DNA of 64,000 bases, from NCBI RefSeq assembly GCF_019805165.1, contig NZ_RWIJ01000020.1:27443-91442 (forward strand), given 5' to 3'. Origin of the DNA: Azospirillum sp. 412522. Lineage in GTDB: Bacteria > Pseudomonadota > Alphaproteobacteria > Azospirillales > Azospirillaceae. Below are positions 41,362 to 49,824 of this stretch, piece after piece. Position 1 is the stretch's first letter; each line of letters begins with the position of its first letter. Below the pieces are notes generated by a model. It ran no database searches. It saw only the letters and a list, made by a program, of their open reading frames with translations, and was not told the origin of the DNA. The position numbers and the translations under genes were made by a program.

Positions 41362-42228
41362 ATGACCGAGAGCATGGGAATCGAGACCATCGGCGTCATC
41401 GGCGCCGGACAGATGGGCAACGGCATCGCCCAGGTCTGCGCCGTCGCCGGCCTGACGGTGGTGATGACCGACATCTCCGAGGACGCGGTACAGCGCGGCC
41501 TGTCGACTGTCGGCGGCAGCCTGGACCGTCTGGTCAAGAAGGAGAAGATGACCGCCGCCGACCGCGAGGCCGCCGTCGCGCGCATCACCGCCACCACCGA
41601 CAAGGCGAAGCTGGCTGCCTGCGATCTGGTGATCGAGGCCGCGACCGAGAACGAGGATCTGAAGGTCAAGATCCTGAAGGATCTCTGCGCGATCCTGAAG
41701 CCGGAGGCGCTGGTCGCCACCAACACCTCGTCGATCTCCATCACCAAGCTGGCGACGGCCACCGACCGTCCGGACCGTTTCATCGGCCTGCATTTCTTCA
41801 ATCCGGTGCCGCTGATGGCGCTCCTGGAGATCATCCGCGGCATCCAGACCAGCGACGACACCCATGCCAAGGCGATGGCCTTCGCCAAGCGCGTCGGCAA
41901 GTCGCCGATCACCGCGAAGAACAGCCCCGGCTTCGCGGTCAACCGCATCCTCTGCCCGATGATCAACGAGGCGATCTTCGCGCTGCAGGAAGGCATCGCC
42001 ACCGCCGAGGACATCGACGCCGGCATGAAGGCGGGCTGCAACCACCCGATCGGCCCGCTCGCGCTGGCCGACCTGATCGGTCTCGACACCATGCTGTCGG
42101 TGATGGAGGTCTTCTACGAAGGCTTCAACGATCCGAAATACCGCCCGGCCCCGCTGCTGAAGGAAATGGTCGACGCCGGCTATCTCGGCCGCAAGACCGG
42201 CCGCGGCTTCTACGACTACAGCAAGTAA
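41362..42228 (+). CDS. hbd: 3-hydroxybutyryl-CoA dehydrogenase
   Basis: NAD(P)-dependent interconversion of 3-hydroxybutyryl-CoA and acetoacetyl-CoA, in PHB turnover, butyrate-type metabolism or beta-oxidation. The 288-aa product has the N-terminal Rossmann motif GVIGAGQMGNGIAQVCAVAG (~10-29), the DLVIEAATENEDLK block, catalytic HFFNPVPLM, and the C-terminal domain KSPITAKNSPGFAVNRILCP. Single gene with two strong hairpins downstream. Confidence 0.95.
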   Translation: MTESMGIETIGVIGAGQMGNGIAQVCAVAGLTVVMTDISEDAVQRGLSTVGGSLDRLVKKEKMTAADREAAVARITATTDKAKLAACDLVIEAATENEDLKVKILKDLCAILKPEALVATNTSSISITKLATATDRPDRFIGLHFFNPVPLMALLEIIRGIQTSDDTHAKAMAFAKRVGKSPITAKNSPGFAVNRILCPMINEAIFALQEGIATAEDIDAGMKAGCNHPIGPLALADLIGLDTMLSVMEVFYEGFNDPKYRPAPLLKEMVDAGYLGRKTGRGFYDYSK

Positions 42229-42239
42229 GTGCTGCCTGC

Positions 42240-42291
42240 GGTGAGGGGGAAGTCAGCCCCTCACCTGACCTCCCCCGCCAAGCGGGGGAGG
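42240..42291. terminator. Double hairpin downstream of hbd
   Basis: GGTGAGGGG/CCCCTCACC (9-bp stem, 42240-42265) is followed at once by CCTCCCCCGC/GCGGGGGAGG (10-bp stem, 3-nt loop, 42269-42291). There is no long T-run, so it is a stable 3' hairpin or an extragenic palindrome rather than a classic terminator. Confidence 0.55.
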
Positions 42292-42423
42292 AATTGCCCC
42301 TGATCTCCCGCTCAAGCACCCGCTCCCTTCCCCGCCACCTCCCGCACGGAGCCATGCCGCATCATTGAAGCAGGAGTCCCGTGCGTCGCTTTGGCACCGC
42401 CATCAATCCATTGAATTCGCACG

Positions 42424-42465
42424 GTTCCTACGGAATGCCGGAGAGCACCTCCATTCCGTAGAAAC
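42424..42465. repeat. 42-bp stem-loop repeat (family B), copy 1
   Basis: GTTCCTACGGAATG and CATTCCGTAGAAAC pair over 14 bp with one mismatch around a 14-nt loop ending CACCTC. A related copy (35 of 42 positions the same) lies at 46389-46430 in the same orientation. Confidence 0.7.
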
Positions 42466-42767
42466 GAGGGAACAGTTCTGACCGGGAGTTCGATACGACG
42501 CTCAAACGCCACCGCCCCGGCCGGACGAAAAGTGATTGCTGCCGGAGGTGTTCATTCGCATCCGCGGCAAACAGCGTGATCCGTGGGGGCCGTTGGCCAG
42601 AACGGCGCTTTCTCAACGTTCTGGCCCAAAGCCGGCGCAACAGGAAGAGTCCCGACGCACGATATCGCTCCAGGGGCGAGCCGCTCCCGCATAACGCGAA
42701 CCTCACCGCATCTCCGCCAGAACAGCCGGCTTATCGAGCTGTTCGATCGTCGAGTGCCCGCTCTTCA

Positions 42768-43928
42768 CTATCGCAATGCGATTTTCAGGACGTTGAAACC
42801 CCTCTGCATGTAGGTGTTCATGAATTCCGTCATGGCATCAGGCTCGTCCCCCTTGGTGCCGAAACGCATTACGGCGGCGCAGCCATGTTGCGGGAGTTCG
42901 ACCATCTTGCCGGCAGCGGAGACCGGCGTCGTCATTCCTTTCGTCCAGCGAGCCTCCAGATCGGCGAGCGCCTTCTTTGCGTCGTCGCAGTTGGCATAGG
43001 CAAGGGAGAAGGCAAGCGCCGCACCGCTTGCGGAGTTCAGATCGGCAACGACACCGCCCGCATAGACCGGGAGTCCGGCCTGGCTCTGCTGAGTCAACTG
43101 CTGCATTTTTTCGGTCAGCTGCGTCGCATTCGGATTGGCACCCTGCGTAATCTCGGGATCGCCGGCCGCCATCCCAATGAGAGGGGTAAACACTCCCGCC
43201 TGAATGATCGTGCTCTCTGTTTCACGGGCTACGGCATCCAGTCCGTGCAACGCGACGATCACGGCTTCTGTATCCGTCATGCTGGCCTTGCCCCCAGCGA
43301 GCGCGGTCAGATCTGCCGCCGCTGAAGCCTGGGCAACCACAGCGTCCATCGCCATGACGGCGCTTGTTTTACCCATCGATCCGCTCCATGGATTTTTCGG
43401 ATCGCGGTTTGCCAGATTGATGGCACGGGGCTCGCCATTCGAAATGATCAGCGGAGAGGCGGAAACCTCCCCGAAATTATTCGTTTTGAGCGTATCCATG
43501 AGTTTTGCCGCCACGCCTGCGTCGGCAAGCCCCCAATAATCGATGCGTGCGTCTTGCGGTCCGAAGGCGGCAAAATAGGAAATTCTATCGAAATCGATGC
43601 CGGCTTTCTCCTGCCAGTCCCCGGGACCGCCATATCCCAGCGCTTCGAGCGGCCTCAGCTGCTGGGCAAATCTTATGCGCATCAAGGCTTTGTCGCCAAG
43701 GGCACCATCAGGTGTCTTGGGCAGCGCGCCGACATCCAGGAAAACGACCGGCATCGGATCCCCATTGGTCGTGACCGATGCCGGGACCTTGCGCAGTGCG
43801 GATTCCAGCTTGGCGGTCGGCTTTTCGGCCGAATGCGCGGCCGTGCAGGTCATCAGAATCGATGAAGCCACGGCAAGGATACGGGCAGACGCCGCATGTC
43901 TGGTCGGGGCAAGCTTCAGTCGTGTCAT
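42768..43928 (-). CDS. Exported protein of unknown function, atypical base use
   Basis: 386 aa from the ATG at 43928 (GGAG 7 bases upstream). Signal peptide: hydrophobic core ~17-30, cleavage after AHSA at ~34. The body includes VPASVTTNGDPMPVVFLDVG, FDRISYFAAFGPQDARIDYW and LADLEARWTKGMTTPV. I recognise no family or catalytic motif. Third positions are clearly less GC-biased than in flanking genes, suggesting transfer. It sits alone between repeat elements. Length and intact frame support expression as a periplasmic protein. Confidence 0.7.
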   Translation of the reverse strand: MTRLKLAPTRHAASARILAVASSILMTCTAAHSAEKPTAKLESALRKVPASVTTNGDPMPVVFLDVGALPKTPDGALGDKALMRIRFAQQLRPLEALGYGGPGDWQEKAGIDFDRISYFAAFGPQDARIDYWGLADAGVAAKLMDTLKTNNFGEVSASPLIISNGEPRAINLANRDPKNPWSGSMGKTSAVMAMDAVVAQASAAADLTALAGGKASMTDTEAVIVALHGLDAVARETESTIIQAGVFTPLIGMAAGDPEITQGANPNATQLTEKMQQLTQQSQAGLPVYAGGVVADLNSASGAALAFSLAYANCDDAKKALADLEARWTKGMTTPVSAAGKMVELPQHGCAAVMRFGTKGDEPDAMTEFMNTYMQRGFNVLKIALR

Positions 43929-44098
43929 TGTCATTCTCCAGGGGGAGCAGGGATCGGCATGACCGTGAGTCTGAGAGGAACAAAAGCCGACGGCGCTTGC
44001 GGGATCTGTGCTGTCGTCAGGATGGATCGCGCAACGCTGCCGGCGGCGCCACCGATTTGCCAGGGGCGTGCCCAGACACTCATGGGCATATCGTGGCT

Positions 44099-44296
44099 TC
44101 ACGGATTTCCGGAAAAGCGGGTTGGCCGTGATTTCATGCCATGATGCAAAACTCCTCTACACTCCTCCATAATCAGGCGCTCTATCACATCACGGTCGGT
44201 GCGACAGCCCGTAAGCCGGCGGATCACCATCAGACTCTCCATGCTGTTGTCAACGTCGCAGCCGGTTGACGTCAGGGCAATCGGGCGAAGGACCAT
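44099..44296 (-). CDS. Possible small protein next to the insertion sequence
   Basis: 65-aa frame (ATG at 44296; another in-frame ATG at 44323 lies inside a palindromic repeat). The helical stretch VIRRLTGCRTDRDVIERLIM could be a small DNA-binding or antitoxin-like fold, but no family is recognised and no clear ribosome-binding site is present. Confidence 0.25.
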   Translation of the reverse strand: MVLRPIALTSTGCDVDNSMESLMVIRRLTGCRTDRDVIERLIMEECRGVLHHGMKSRPTRFSGNP

Positions 44297-44383
44297 AGTC
44301 TTGGTTCTAGGATTTCCCGTCATCCCCGCGAAGGCGGGGATCCAGAGTTCGCAGAACGAACCTTGTGGGAAAGCCTGGATCCC

Positions 44384-45437
44384 TTGGACTCACGTCACAA
44401 GCGCAACATCTGCTAAGGTGTTGTTGCGATGGGAAAACATTACAATCAGCTCAGCCTTTGCGAGCGCATAAAGATCGAGCTTTTGCGGGAGCAGGGGCTG
44501 TCTTTGAGAGGGATCGGGGAGCAACTTGGTCGGTCAGCTTCGACGATCAGCCGTGAGCTCCGTCGGAATGCCCAGGCGACCAACCAGTGGCAGGGGGGCT
44601 ACGATGGGGAACGGGCCGATCATTTGGCGGCCCGGCGCCGACGTTGGGATGCCCGCTTCAAGCTTGCGCGCCAGCCAGACCTTCGAGCCACGGTGCGAAA
44701 ACACCTTGCGATGGGATGGTCTCCGCAGCAGGTCGCCGGCTGGCTGGCGCGCACGCACGGTCGCACGGTGATCAGCCACGAGTCCATCTATCGTTACATC
44801 TACCATCGCTCGGCTCAGAAGGATTACTGGCACCGGCTTTTGCCGCGGGCCAAATTCCGCCGTGGCCTTCCCGGCCGCCGCGGCGGAAGCCCGGTCGATC
44901 GGATCAAGCGGCGGCGGCCGCTGGAGGAGCGTCCGTCCATCGCCAGCGAGCGTCAGGAGATTGGGCATTGGGAGGTCGATCTGATGCTGTTCGCCCGCTA
45001 TGGCCAAGCGGTGTTGGTGATGCATGAGCGGCTCACCCGCTTCACCCGGATCTTTCGCCAGCCCTCCAAAGCGGCCAAGCCGGTCATCGAGCGCCTGCTC
45101 GATTTCTGGGGGCAGTTGCCCGCAAGCCTGCGGCGTTCCGCCACCTTCGACAATGGCACCGAGTTTGCCGAACATCATCAACTGATCGACAAACTCGGAA
45201 TGCAAACTTACTTCTGCGACCCTCACGCACCCTGGCAGAAAGGCGTCGTCGAGAACACGATCGGGCGGCTGAGACGAAAACTACCCAGGAAGACAAACCT
45301 CGCCGTGATAACTTCGCAAGAGGTTGAGGCTCACGCGGATTGGATCAATTCCATACCACGTGAGTGCCTCGACTTCTTCACGCCGGATGATCTATTCTCT
45401 AAAAATCTCTCCGTTGCGCTTCAAGCGTGAGACCATC
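44384..45437 (+). mobile_element. Complete IS30-family insertion sequence
   Basis: About 1.05 kb. The imperfect terminal inverted repeats at 44385-44407 and 45413-45435 match at 18 of 23 positions (shared TGG-CTCACG and AAGCGCAAC). A 3-4 bp target duplication, (T)CCC, is visible on both sides. A single transposase fills the element. Exact ends are uncertain by one or two bases because of the C-rich target. Confidence 0.85.
44429..45430 (+). CDS. IS30-family transposase
   Basis: 333 aa, intact. An N-terminal HTH (LSLRGIGEQLGRSASTISRE, ~25-44) is typical of IS30. The DDE catalytic triad is visible: D184 in GHWEVDL, D241 in TFDNGTEF, E275 in KGVVENTIGRLRRKLP. There are 33 residues between the second Asp and Glu, the IS30 DD(33)E spacing. 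It starts 44 bp inside the left terminal repeat. Nothing suggests inactivation, so the element may still move. Confidence 0.95.
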   Translation: MGKHYNQLSLCERIKIELLREQGLSLRGIGEQLGRSASTISRELRRNAQATNQWQGGYDGERADHLAARRRRWDARFKLARQPDLRATVRKHLAMGWSPQQVAGWLARTHGRTVISHESIYRYIYHRSAQKDYWHRLLPRAKFRRGLPGRRGGSPVDRIKRRRPLEERPSIASERQEIGHWEVDLMLFARYGQAVLVMHERLTRFTRIFRQPSKAAKPVIERLLDFWGQLPASLRRSATFDNGTEFAEHHQLIDKLGMQTYFCDPHAPWQKGVVENTIGRLRRKLPRKTNLAVITSQEVEAHADWINSIPRECLDFFTPDDLFSKNLSVALQA

Positions 45438-45548
45438 TCCCCGCCTTCGCGGGGATGACGAGTTTTCTGATATAGGGAACTTAAGGCTTTACCCGATTGC
45501 CCTGCGGTTGACGTGCTGAGGGGCGGAAGAACCGGCTTGTCCACCGGT

Positions 45549-45926
45549 TCAGGTGAACCAGTAACGTATGAGGTGGAAGAATAGCGGTGCCGAGAACACG
45601 ACCGAATCGACGCAGTCGAGAACACCGCCATGCCCTTCGATCATGGTGCCCCAGTCCTTGACCCCGAGGTCGCGCTTCATCGCCGACAGGACGAAGCCGC
45701 CTAGGAATCCGGCCATCACGATGACCAGCGACATGCCCACCGCCTGGAGCGGCGAGAAAGGTGTAATGACGTGCAGCCTGGTGCCGATGGCGACGGCGGT
45801 CAACCCACCGCCGACCAACCCTTCCACCGCCTTGGACGGGCTGATGCCGGGCGACAGCCGGGTCTTGCCCCACAGCTTGCCGAACACGAACTGGAATACG
45901 TCGGTCAACTGCGCGACCGGAACATG
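45549..45926 (-). pseudogene. cdsA: 3' fragment of a phosphatidate cytidylyltransferase gene
   Basis: About 125 codons in frame. VAQLTDVFQFVFGKLWGKTR, then SPSKAVEGLVGGGLTA, VMAGFLGGFVLSAMKRDLGV and IEGHGGVLDCVDSVVFSAPL match the C-terminal half of CdsA-type CTP:phosphatidate cytidylyltransferases, including the signature S-x8-KR-x3-K-D-x5-P/E-GHGG-x2-D-x2-D-S. Typical enzymes are ~270-310 aa, so the N-terminal half is gone. It breaks at ~45926, exactly where the transposase remnant begins. Presumed non-functional; another cdsA copy should exist elsewhere. Confidence 0.8.
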
Positions 45927-46350
45927 TCAACGACTGGCCAAGAGCCCGATTGTGATATCAAATTCAGGAAATTTGACACGCACTCCCTTCGGCCCCCAGG
46001 GCAATTCAATGCAGGCCCTCATGACGGCTCGGATAGCGGCCTTGGGGTTGGTGGCGAAAGCTTCAAGAGCTGGCTTGGGCTTGACGCCCGATTTGCGGAT
46101 GATGTTGAGGGCGGAGTTGCGGAGGTGAGCCAGAGCGAGTAGGGCCGCTCCGGAGCGCACCTTGCAGGCATCCTCGGCGACGGTGCCGTCCTTGACCCGG
46201 AAGACGCGGTTTTCGATCTGCCAATGGGCTCGGGCGAGGCCGGGCGACCCCGGCGTCCGGCGGTAGGCTGGTGATGGCGTAGATGACCTGCCACTCGCAG
46301 TGGGTTTTCATCTCGCGCATGCGCTTGATCCGGCAGGTTTCCGTAGGTCG
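45927..46350 (-). pseudogene. Decayed ISAs1-like transposase, C-terminal remnant
   Basis: Two frames carry consecutive parts of one transposase. CRIKRMREMKTHCEWQVIYA then ITSLPPDA lies in one frame (~46260-46350). HWQIENRVFRVKDGTVAEDA, then VRSGAALLALAHLRNSALNI, lies in another, ending at the stop at 45927. HWxIEN...RDxTFxED is the ISAs1/DDE_Tnp_1-associated C-terminal signature. A small deletion near 46245-46262 shifts the frame and the N-terminal half is missing. Its 3' end abuts the broken cdsA-like gene. Confidence 0.6.
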
Positions 46351-46388
46351 CTGTCGTGAATACCCTGCCAACCAACTGATTCGGCATA

Positions 46389-46430
46389 GTTTCTACGAAA
46401 TGCCAGCCAGCACCTCCATTCTGTGGAAAC
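46389..46430. repeat. 42-bp stem-loop repeat (family B), copy 2
   Basis: GTTTCTACGAAATG ... CATTCTGTGGAAAC with a 14-nt loop ending CACCTC. It has the same design and orientation as 42424-42465 but more stem mismatches. It lies just beyond the transposase remnant, 115 bp from the first glycosyltransferase gene's 3' end. Confidence 0.6.
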
Positions 46431-46544
46431 CAGCACAAGGTATTGAAAATTTTCTTCCCGATGCTCGTCCTCGATTTCGCGTCCGAGGGCGACGACCCGT
46501 TCTTCAAGCCGTTTTGAAGCACACCGCAACTCACAAGCCGCTGC

Positions 46545-47612
46545 TTACGTAAGGGCAGGCCTCCGCTCCATCGCCGCCAGCTCCGTCTCCAGCGTCTCGG
46601 CCCGATGCGCCGCGGTGTGCGCGGCCAGAATGCGCCGCCGCGCCTGCTCGCCGATCTCGCCCTCTGCCGCCGGGCGCTTCAGCACCTCCAGCACCTCCTC
46701 GGCGCTCGAAGCCAGGATGATCTCGCGACCCGGCTCCAGCAGCGTGTCGATGCCGTCCCAGATGTCGGAGATGATCGGCGTGGCGCAGGCCGCCGCCTCG
46801 AACAGGCGGACGCTGGGGCTGTAGCCGGCGCGGATCATGTCCTCGCGCGTCACGTTCAGCGTGAATCGGCTCGCCGCGTAGAAGGCCGGATGGTCGGCCG
46901 GCGGCACATGGTGCAGCCGCTCGACATTCGCCGGCCAGACGATGTCGTCCGGATATTGCGGCCCGGCGACGACGAAGCGCAGCTCCGGCGCGCGGCGTGC
47001 CGGCTCCAGCAGCAGGCGGTCCAGAGTCGGCTGGCGGTCGAGGCTGTAGGTGCCGAGATAGCTGAGGTCCCAGCGCTTGGGGACCGGCAGCGGCGCATAG
47101 GCCTGCGCATCCACCGAGCAGTAGAGCGCGCGGGCCGCCGGCGAGCCGTACCGCTCCATCAGCCGGTCGAGCGTCGGCCCGCCGGTGAAGGAGAAATACA
47201 CGTCGTAGCCGGAGATGATCTCCGGGGCCAGATACTCGTAATCGCCGCGCTCCAGCTTCGCCAGGGTCACCGGCGTGTCGATGTCGTAGAAGGCGACGAC
47301 ACCCCGCGCCGTCTCCTGCGCCCAAAGACCGACCGCCACCCCCTCCGGAACGTAGGAGCCGACCAGCACCGCATCCGCCCCGGCGACAGCGGCGGTGAAG
47401 CGCTTCAGATCCTCCAGGTCGCCGTAAAAGGCCAGCTCGCACCAGCCCGGGTTCGGCAGGTCGCGGTGGTTCGCATACCAGGGAACGTCGCGCTCCAGGA
47501 ACAGGATCTCGTGCCCGCGCGCGGCGAAGGATTTCAGCAGCGCCCGGAAGGTGGTGGCATGCCCGTTGCCCCAGGAGGAGGACAGGCTGAGCCCCAGGAC
47601 GACCAGCTTCAT
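46545..47612 (-). CDS. CgeB-like glycosyltransferase (paralogue 1)
   Basis: 355 aa, GT-B fold expected. N-terminal LSLSSSWGNGHATTFRALLK, then a C-terminal nucleotide-sugar-binding half with AGYSPSVRLFEAAACATPII and WDGIDTLLEPGREI, the Glyco_trans_1_2/CgeB signature. Related to the next two genes, which share the N-terminal S-x3-S-x2-W-x2-G start. It is the last gene of the leftward operon and overlaps its upstream neighbour by 4 bp (ATGA). Donor and acceptor sugars unknown. Confidence 0.85.
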   Translation of the reverse strand: MKLVVLGLSLSSSWGNGHATTFRALLKSFAARGHEILFLERDVPWYANHRDLPNPGWCELAFYGDLEDLKRFTAAVAGADAVLVGSYVPEGVAVGLWAQETARGVVAFYDIDTPVTLAKLERGDYEYLAPEIISGYDVYFSFTGGPTLDRLMERYGSPAARALYCSVDAQAYAPLPVPKRWDLSYLGTYSLDRQPTLDRLLLEPARRAPELRFVVAGPQYPDDIVWPANVERLHHVPPADHPAFYAASRFTLNVTREDMIRAGYSPSVRLFEAAACATPIISDIWDGIDTLLEPGREIILASSAEEVLEVLKRPAAEGEIGEQARRRILAAHTAAHRAETLETELAAMERRPALT

Positions 47613-48703
47613 GCCGCGCTCCGTTCCCGGCGGGCGGCCAGCGCGCCGCGCAACAGCCGGTCCACCTCGACCGCCCGGCGGGCATAGGTGTGGCCGGCCA
47701 GGATGCGGCGGCGCGCCGCCTCGCCGATGGCGCGGGAGCGGTCCGGCGTCAGCGCGCGCAGATGGTCTGTCACGTCCTGTCCGTCGCGGGCGACCAGCAC
47801 CTCCTCATCGGGGGCCAGGAACAGCTCCACCCCCTCCCAGGCGTCGGTGATCAGGCAGGCGCCGGCTCCGGCCGCCTCGAAGACGCGGGTGGCGGGGGAG
47901 AAGCCGACCTCCGCCATGCTGTCGCGGGCGATGTTCAGCACCGCCTTGGCCGAGGTGTTGAAGGCATTGTGGTCGGCGGTGCCGACATGGCCGATGTGGC
48001 TGACGTTGCCGGGCAGCCCCTTGGTCTCCCAGCCGCTGCCGCCGATGATGTAGCGCGCCTGCGGGTTCCTTGCCGCCGGCTCCAGGAAGAAGCGCTCCAC
48101 CCGCGCCTCGCGGTCGGGCAGCCGGTTGCCGAGGAAGTTCAGGTCGGCACGGAAACGCTGTTGCGGCGGCACCGGATGGTGGGTCGCCGGGTCCAGCGCA
48201 TTGTAGACCGGCCGGCAGACCGGCGCCCCCATGGCCTCATAGGCCGACACCACCGGCGGCCCGCCGCCATAGGTCAGCACGAAGTCCAGCTCCGGCAGGC
48301 GGCGGCGCAGCACATGGTCGGGCGCCTGCCGCAGCTCCGCCAGCGTCGCCGGGGCGTCGACATCCCAATAGATGCGCAGCGCCCGCGGATCGGCGGCATC
48401 CATCACGCCGTCCAGCAGTTCGTCGTCGAAGACGCCGACGCCGTTGGCCTTCACCACCACATCGGCCTTCACCGCCTCGCCGATCACCGCACGGCAGGCC
48501 TCGGGCGTGGCGTCATAGACGACGACCCTGGCATAGTCCGGCGGCTCGATGTCGCGGTGCTTCTGGCGGTCGAAGGCATCCGGCTCGTAGAAGGTGATGT
48601 CCCAGCCATGCTTGGCCAGTTCGCTCAGCATGCCGCGGTAATAGGTGGCGGCGCCGTTCCAGTAGGAGGACAGCAGGCTGGACCCGTAAAAGGCCATCTT
48701 CAT
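47609..48703 (-). CDS. CgeB-like glycosyltransferase (paralogue 2)
   Basis: 364 aa. N-terminal FYGSSLLSSYWNGAATYYRG and C-terminal VGFSPATRVFEAAGAGACLI with WEGVELFLAPDEEVLV show the same CgeB-type architecture as the flanking genes. The acceptor half has DIEPPDYARVVVYDATPEAC. Start/stop overlaps of 4 bp on both sides indicate translational coupling. Probably adds one sugar of a multi-sugar product. Confidence 0.85.
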   Translation of the reverse strand: MKMAFYGSSLLSSYWNGAATYYRGMLSELAKHGWDITFYEPDAFDRQKHRDIEPPDYARVVVYDATPEACRAVIGEAVKADVVVKANGVGVFDDELLDGVMDAADPRALRIYWDVDAPATLAELRQAPDHVLRRRLPELDFVLTYGGGPPVVSAYEAMGAPVCRPVYNALDPATHHPVPPQQRFRADLNFLGNRLPDREARVERFFLEPAARNPQARYIIGGSGWETKGLPGNVSHIGHVGTADHNAFNTSAKAVLNIARDSMAEVGFSPATRVFEAAGAGACLITDAWEGVELFLAPDEEVLVARDGQDVTDHLRALTPDRSRAIGEAARRRILAGHTYARRAVEVDRLLRGALAARRERSAA

Positions 48704-49824
48704 CGGGTGGACTCCTCAAGGACCGGTTCTTTTTCATCGCCACGCAGGCTGCCAACGATGGACAGCAACTCATCGACGCGATGGGCGCAGGTATGGCGGG
48801 CGAGGATCGTCTCCAGCCCGTTGCGGACCAGCTCGGCGCGCAGCCCTTCGTCCCGGTCGACGGCACGCAGATGGTGGGCCATCTCCGCGCCGTTGCGGGC
48901 GAAGAGGAAATCGTAGCCGGGCCGGAACAGCCCTTCCGCATCGCTCCACGGCGCGCTGACCAGCGGGATGCCGCAGGCCAGCGCCTCGAACACCCGGATG
49001 GTCGGAATGCCCGGTAACAGGTCGACATAGAAGCGGCGCGGCACATGGACGGTGACGCGGTGGCGGGCGAAGATCTCCGGCGCGCGTGCGTTCGGCAGCC
49101 AGCCCCTGTAGGCGATGCCGTAACGCTTCAGCGTCGCCAGCGCCTCGGCCGGGTAGCGCACGCCATAGATCTCCAGCAGCAGCCCGGCGTCCCTGGCCGG
49201 CGCGAACAGGAAGCGCTCCAGCTCCTCCGTCCGCTCGCCGTCGCCCCAGTTGCCGATCCAAACCGCCCCGTTGCGTGGCTCTTCCTCCGCCGGCGGATGG
49301 AACAGCCGGACATCGGCGGCCTCGTGCCAGACGAAGACCCGGCCCCCCCAGCCCCAGCGCCGATAGATCGCCGCCAGCGCCTCGCCGAAGGCCAGCACGC
49401 CGTCATAGCCGGACAGGTCGAAAGCGTTGATCGCCTCGGGATCGCTGACCGCGCGGTGGTGGGTGTCGTGGAACAGCAGGGTGAAGCGCCCGCCGCGCCT
49501 GCGCGCCCGCCCGACCGCCGCGACCAGCGCCGGATCGTTCCATTCATGGACGATCACCAGATCGGCACCATCGCAAGCCGCTTCCACGTCGAAGCCCTTC
49601 GGCACCACCCGCGACGACAGCTCCGGATAGGCGCTGCGATAGGCGTCCAGCCCGGCCTCGCCATGGTCGGCCAGCAGGTTCTGCAGGCTCCAGCCGCCTT
49701 CGGGTTCCAGCACCCGCAAGTCATGGCCGCGGGCGATCAGGTCGCGCAGAACCCCGCGCAGGAAATGGGCGTTGCCATGGTTCCAGCAGGAAGCCAGCGA
49801 ATGGGTGAAATAGACGATCCTCAC
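48700..49824 (-). CDS. CgeB-like glycosyltransferase (paralogue 3)
   Basis: 374 aa, starting MRIVYFTHSLASCWNHGNAH then FLRGVLRDLIARGHDLRVLE. The C-terminal half has PGIPTIRVFEALACGIPLVS and WSDAEGLFRPGYDFLFARNG. The most diverged of the three, with an extra segment around 60-110 including HEWNDP and FHDTHHRAVSDP. 4-bp overlaps with both neighbours. Confidence 0.85.
   Translation of the reverse strand: MRIVYFTHSLASCWNHGNAHFLRGVLRDLIARGHDLRVLEPEGGWSLQNLLADHGEAGLDAYRSAYPELSSRVVPKGFDVEAACDGADLVIVHEWNDPALVAAVGRARRRGGRFTLLFHDTHHRAVSDPEAINAFDLSGYDGVLAFGEALAAIYRRWGWGGRVFVWHEAADVRLFHPPAEEEPRNGAVWIGNWGDGERTEELERFLFAPARDAGLLLEIYGVRYPAEALATLKRYGIAYRGWLPNARAPEIFARHRVTVHVPRRFYVDLLPGIPTIRVFEALACGIPLVSAPWSDAEGLFRPGYDFLFARNGAEMAHHLRAVDRDEGLRAELVRNGLETILARHTCAHRVDELLSIVGSLRGDEKEPVLEESTR

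Larger units (their letters stand above)
42229..42767. other. Gene-free stretch at the left border of an accessory patch
   Basis: 539 bp with hairpins at 42240-42291 and a stem-loop repeat at 42424-42465. No frame here looks like a protein gene: the short minus-strand frame across 42428-42706 has no recognisable domain. Confidence 0.5.
44318..45460. repeat. Palindromic repeat family A, copy 3, split by an IS30 element
   Basis: The left part (44318-44383) starts CGTCATCCCCGCGAAGGCGG and runs to CCTGGATCCC. The right end (45438-45460) reads TCCCCGCCTTCGCGGGGATGACG. Joined, they rebuild a unit like the intact copies at 1328 and 14096. The insertion fell at the base of the right hairpin. Confidence 0.85.

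Noticed and set aside
44099..44323. Small antitoxin-like gene beside the IS30 element
   Set aside because: Kept only as a low-confidence feature: no toxin partner, no ribosome-binding site and no recognised fold.
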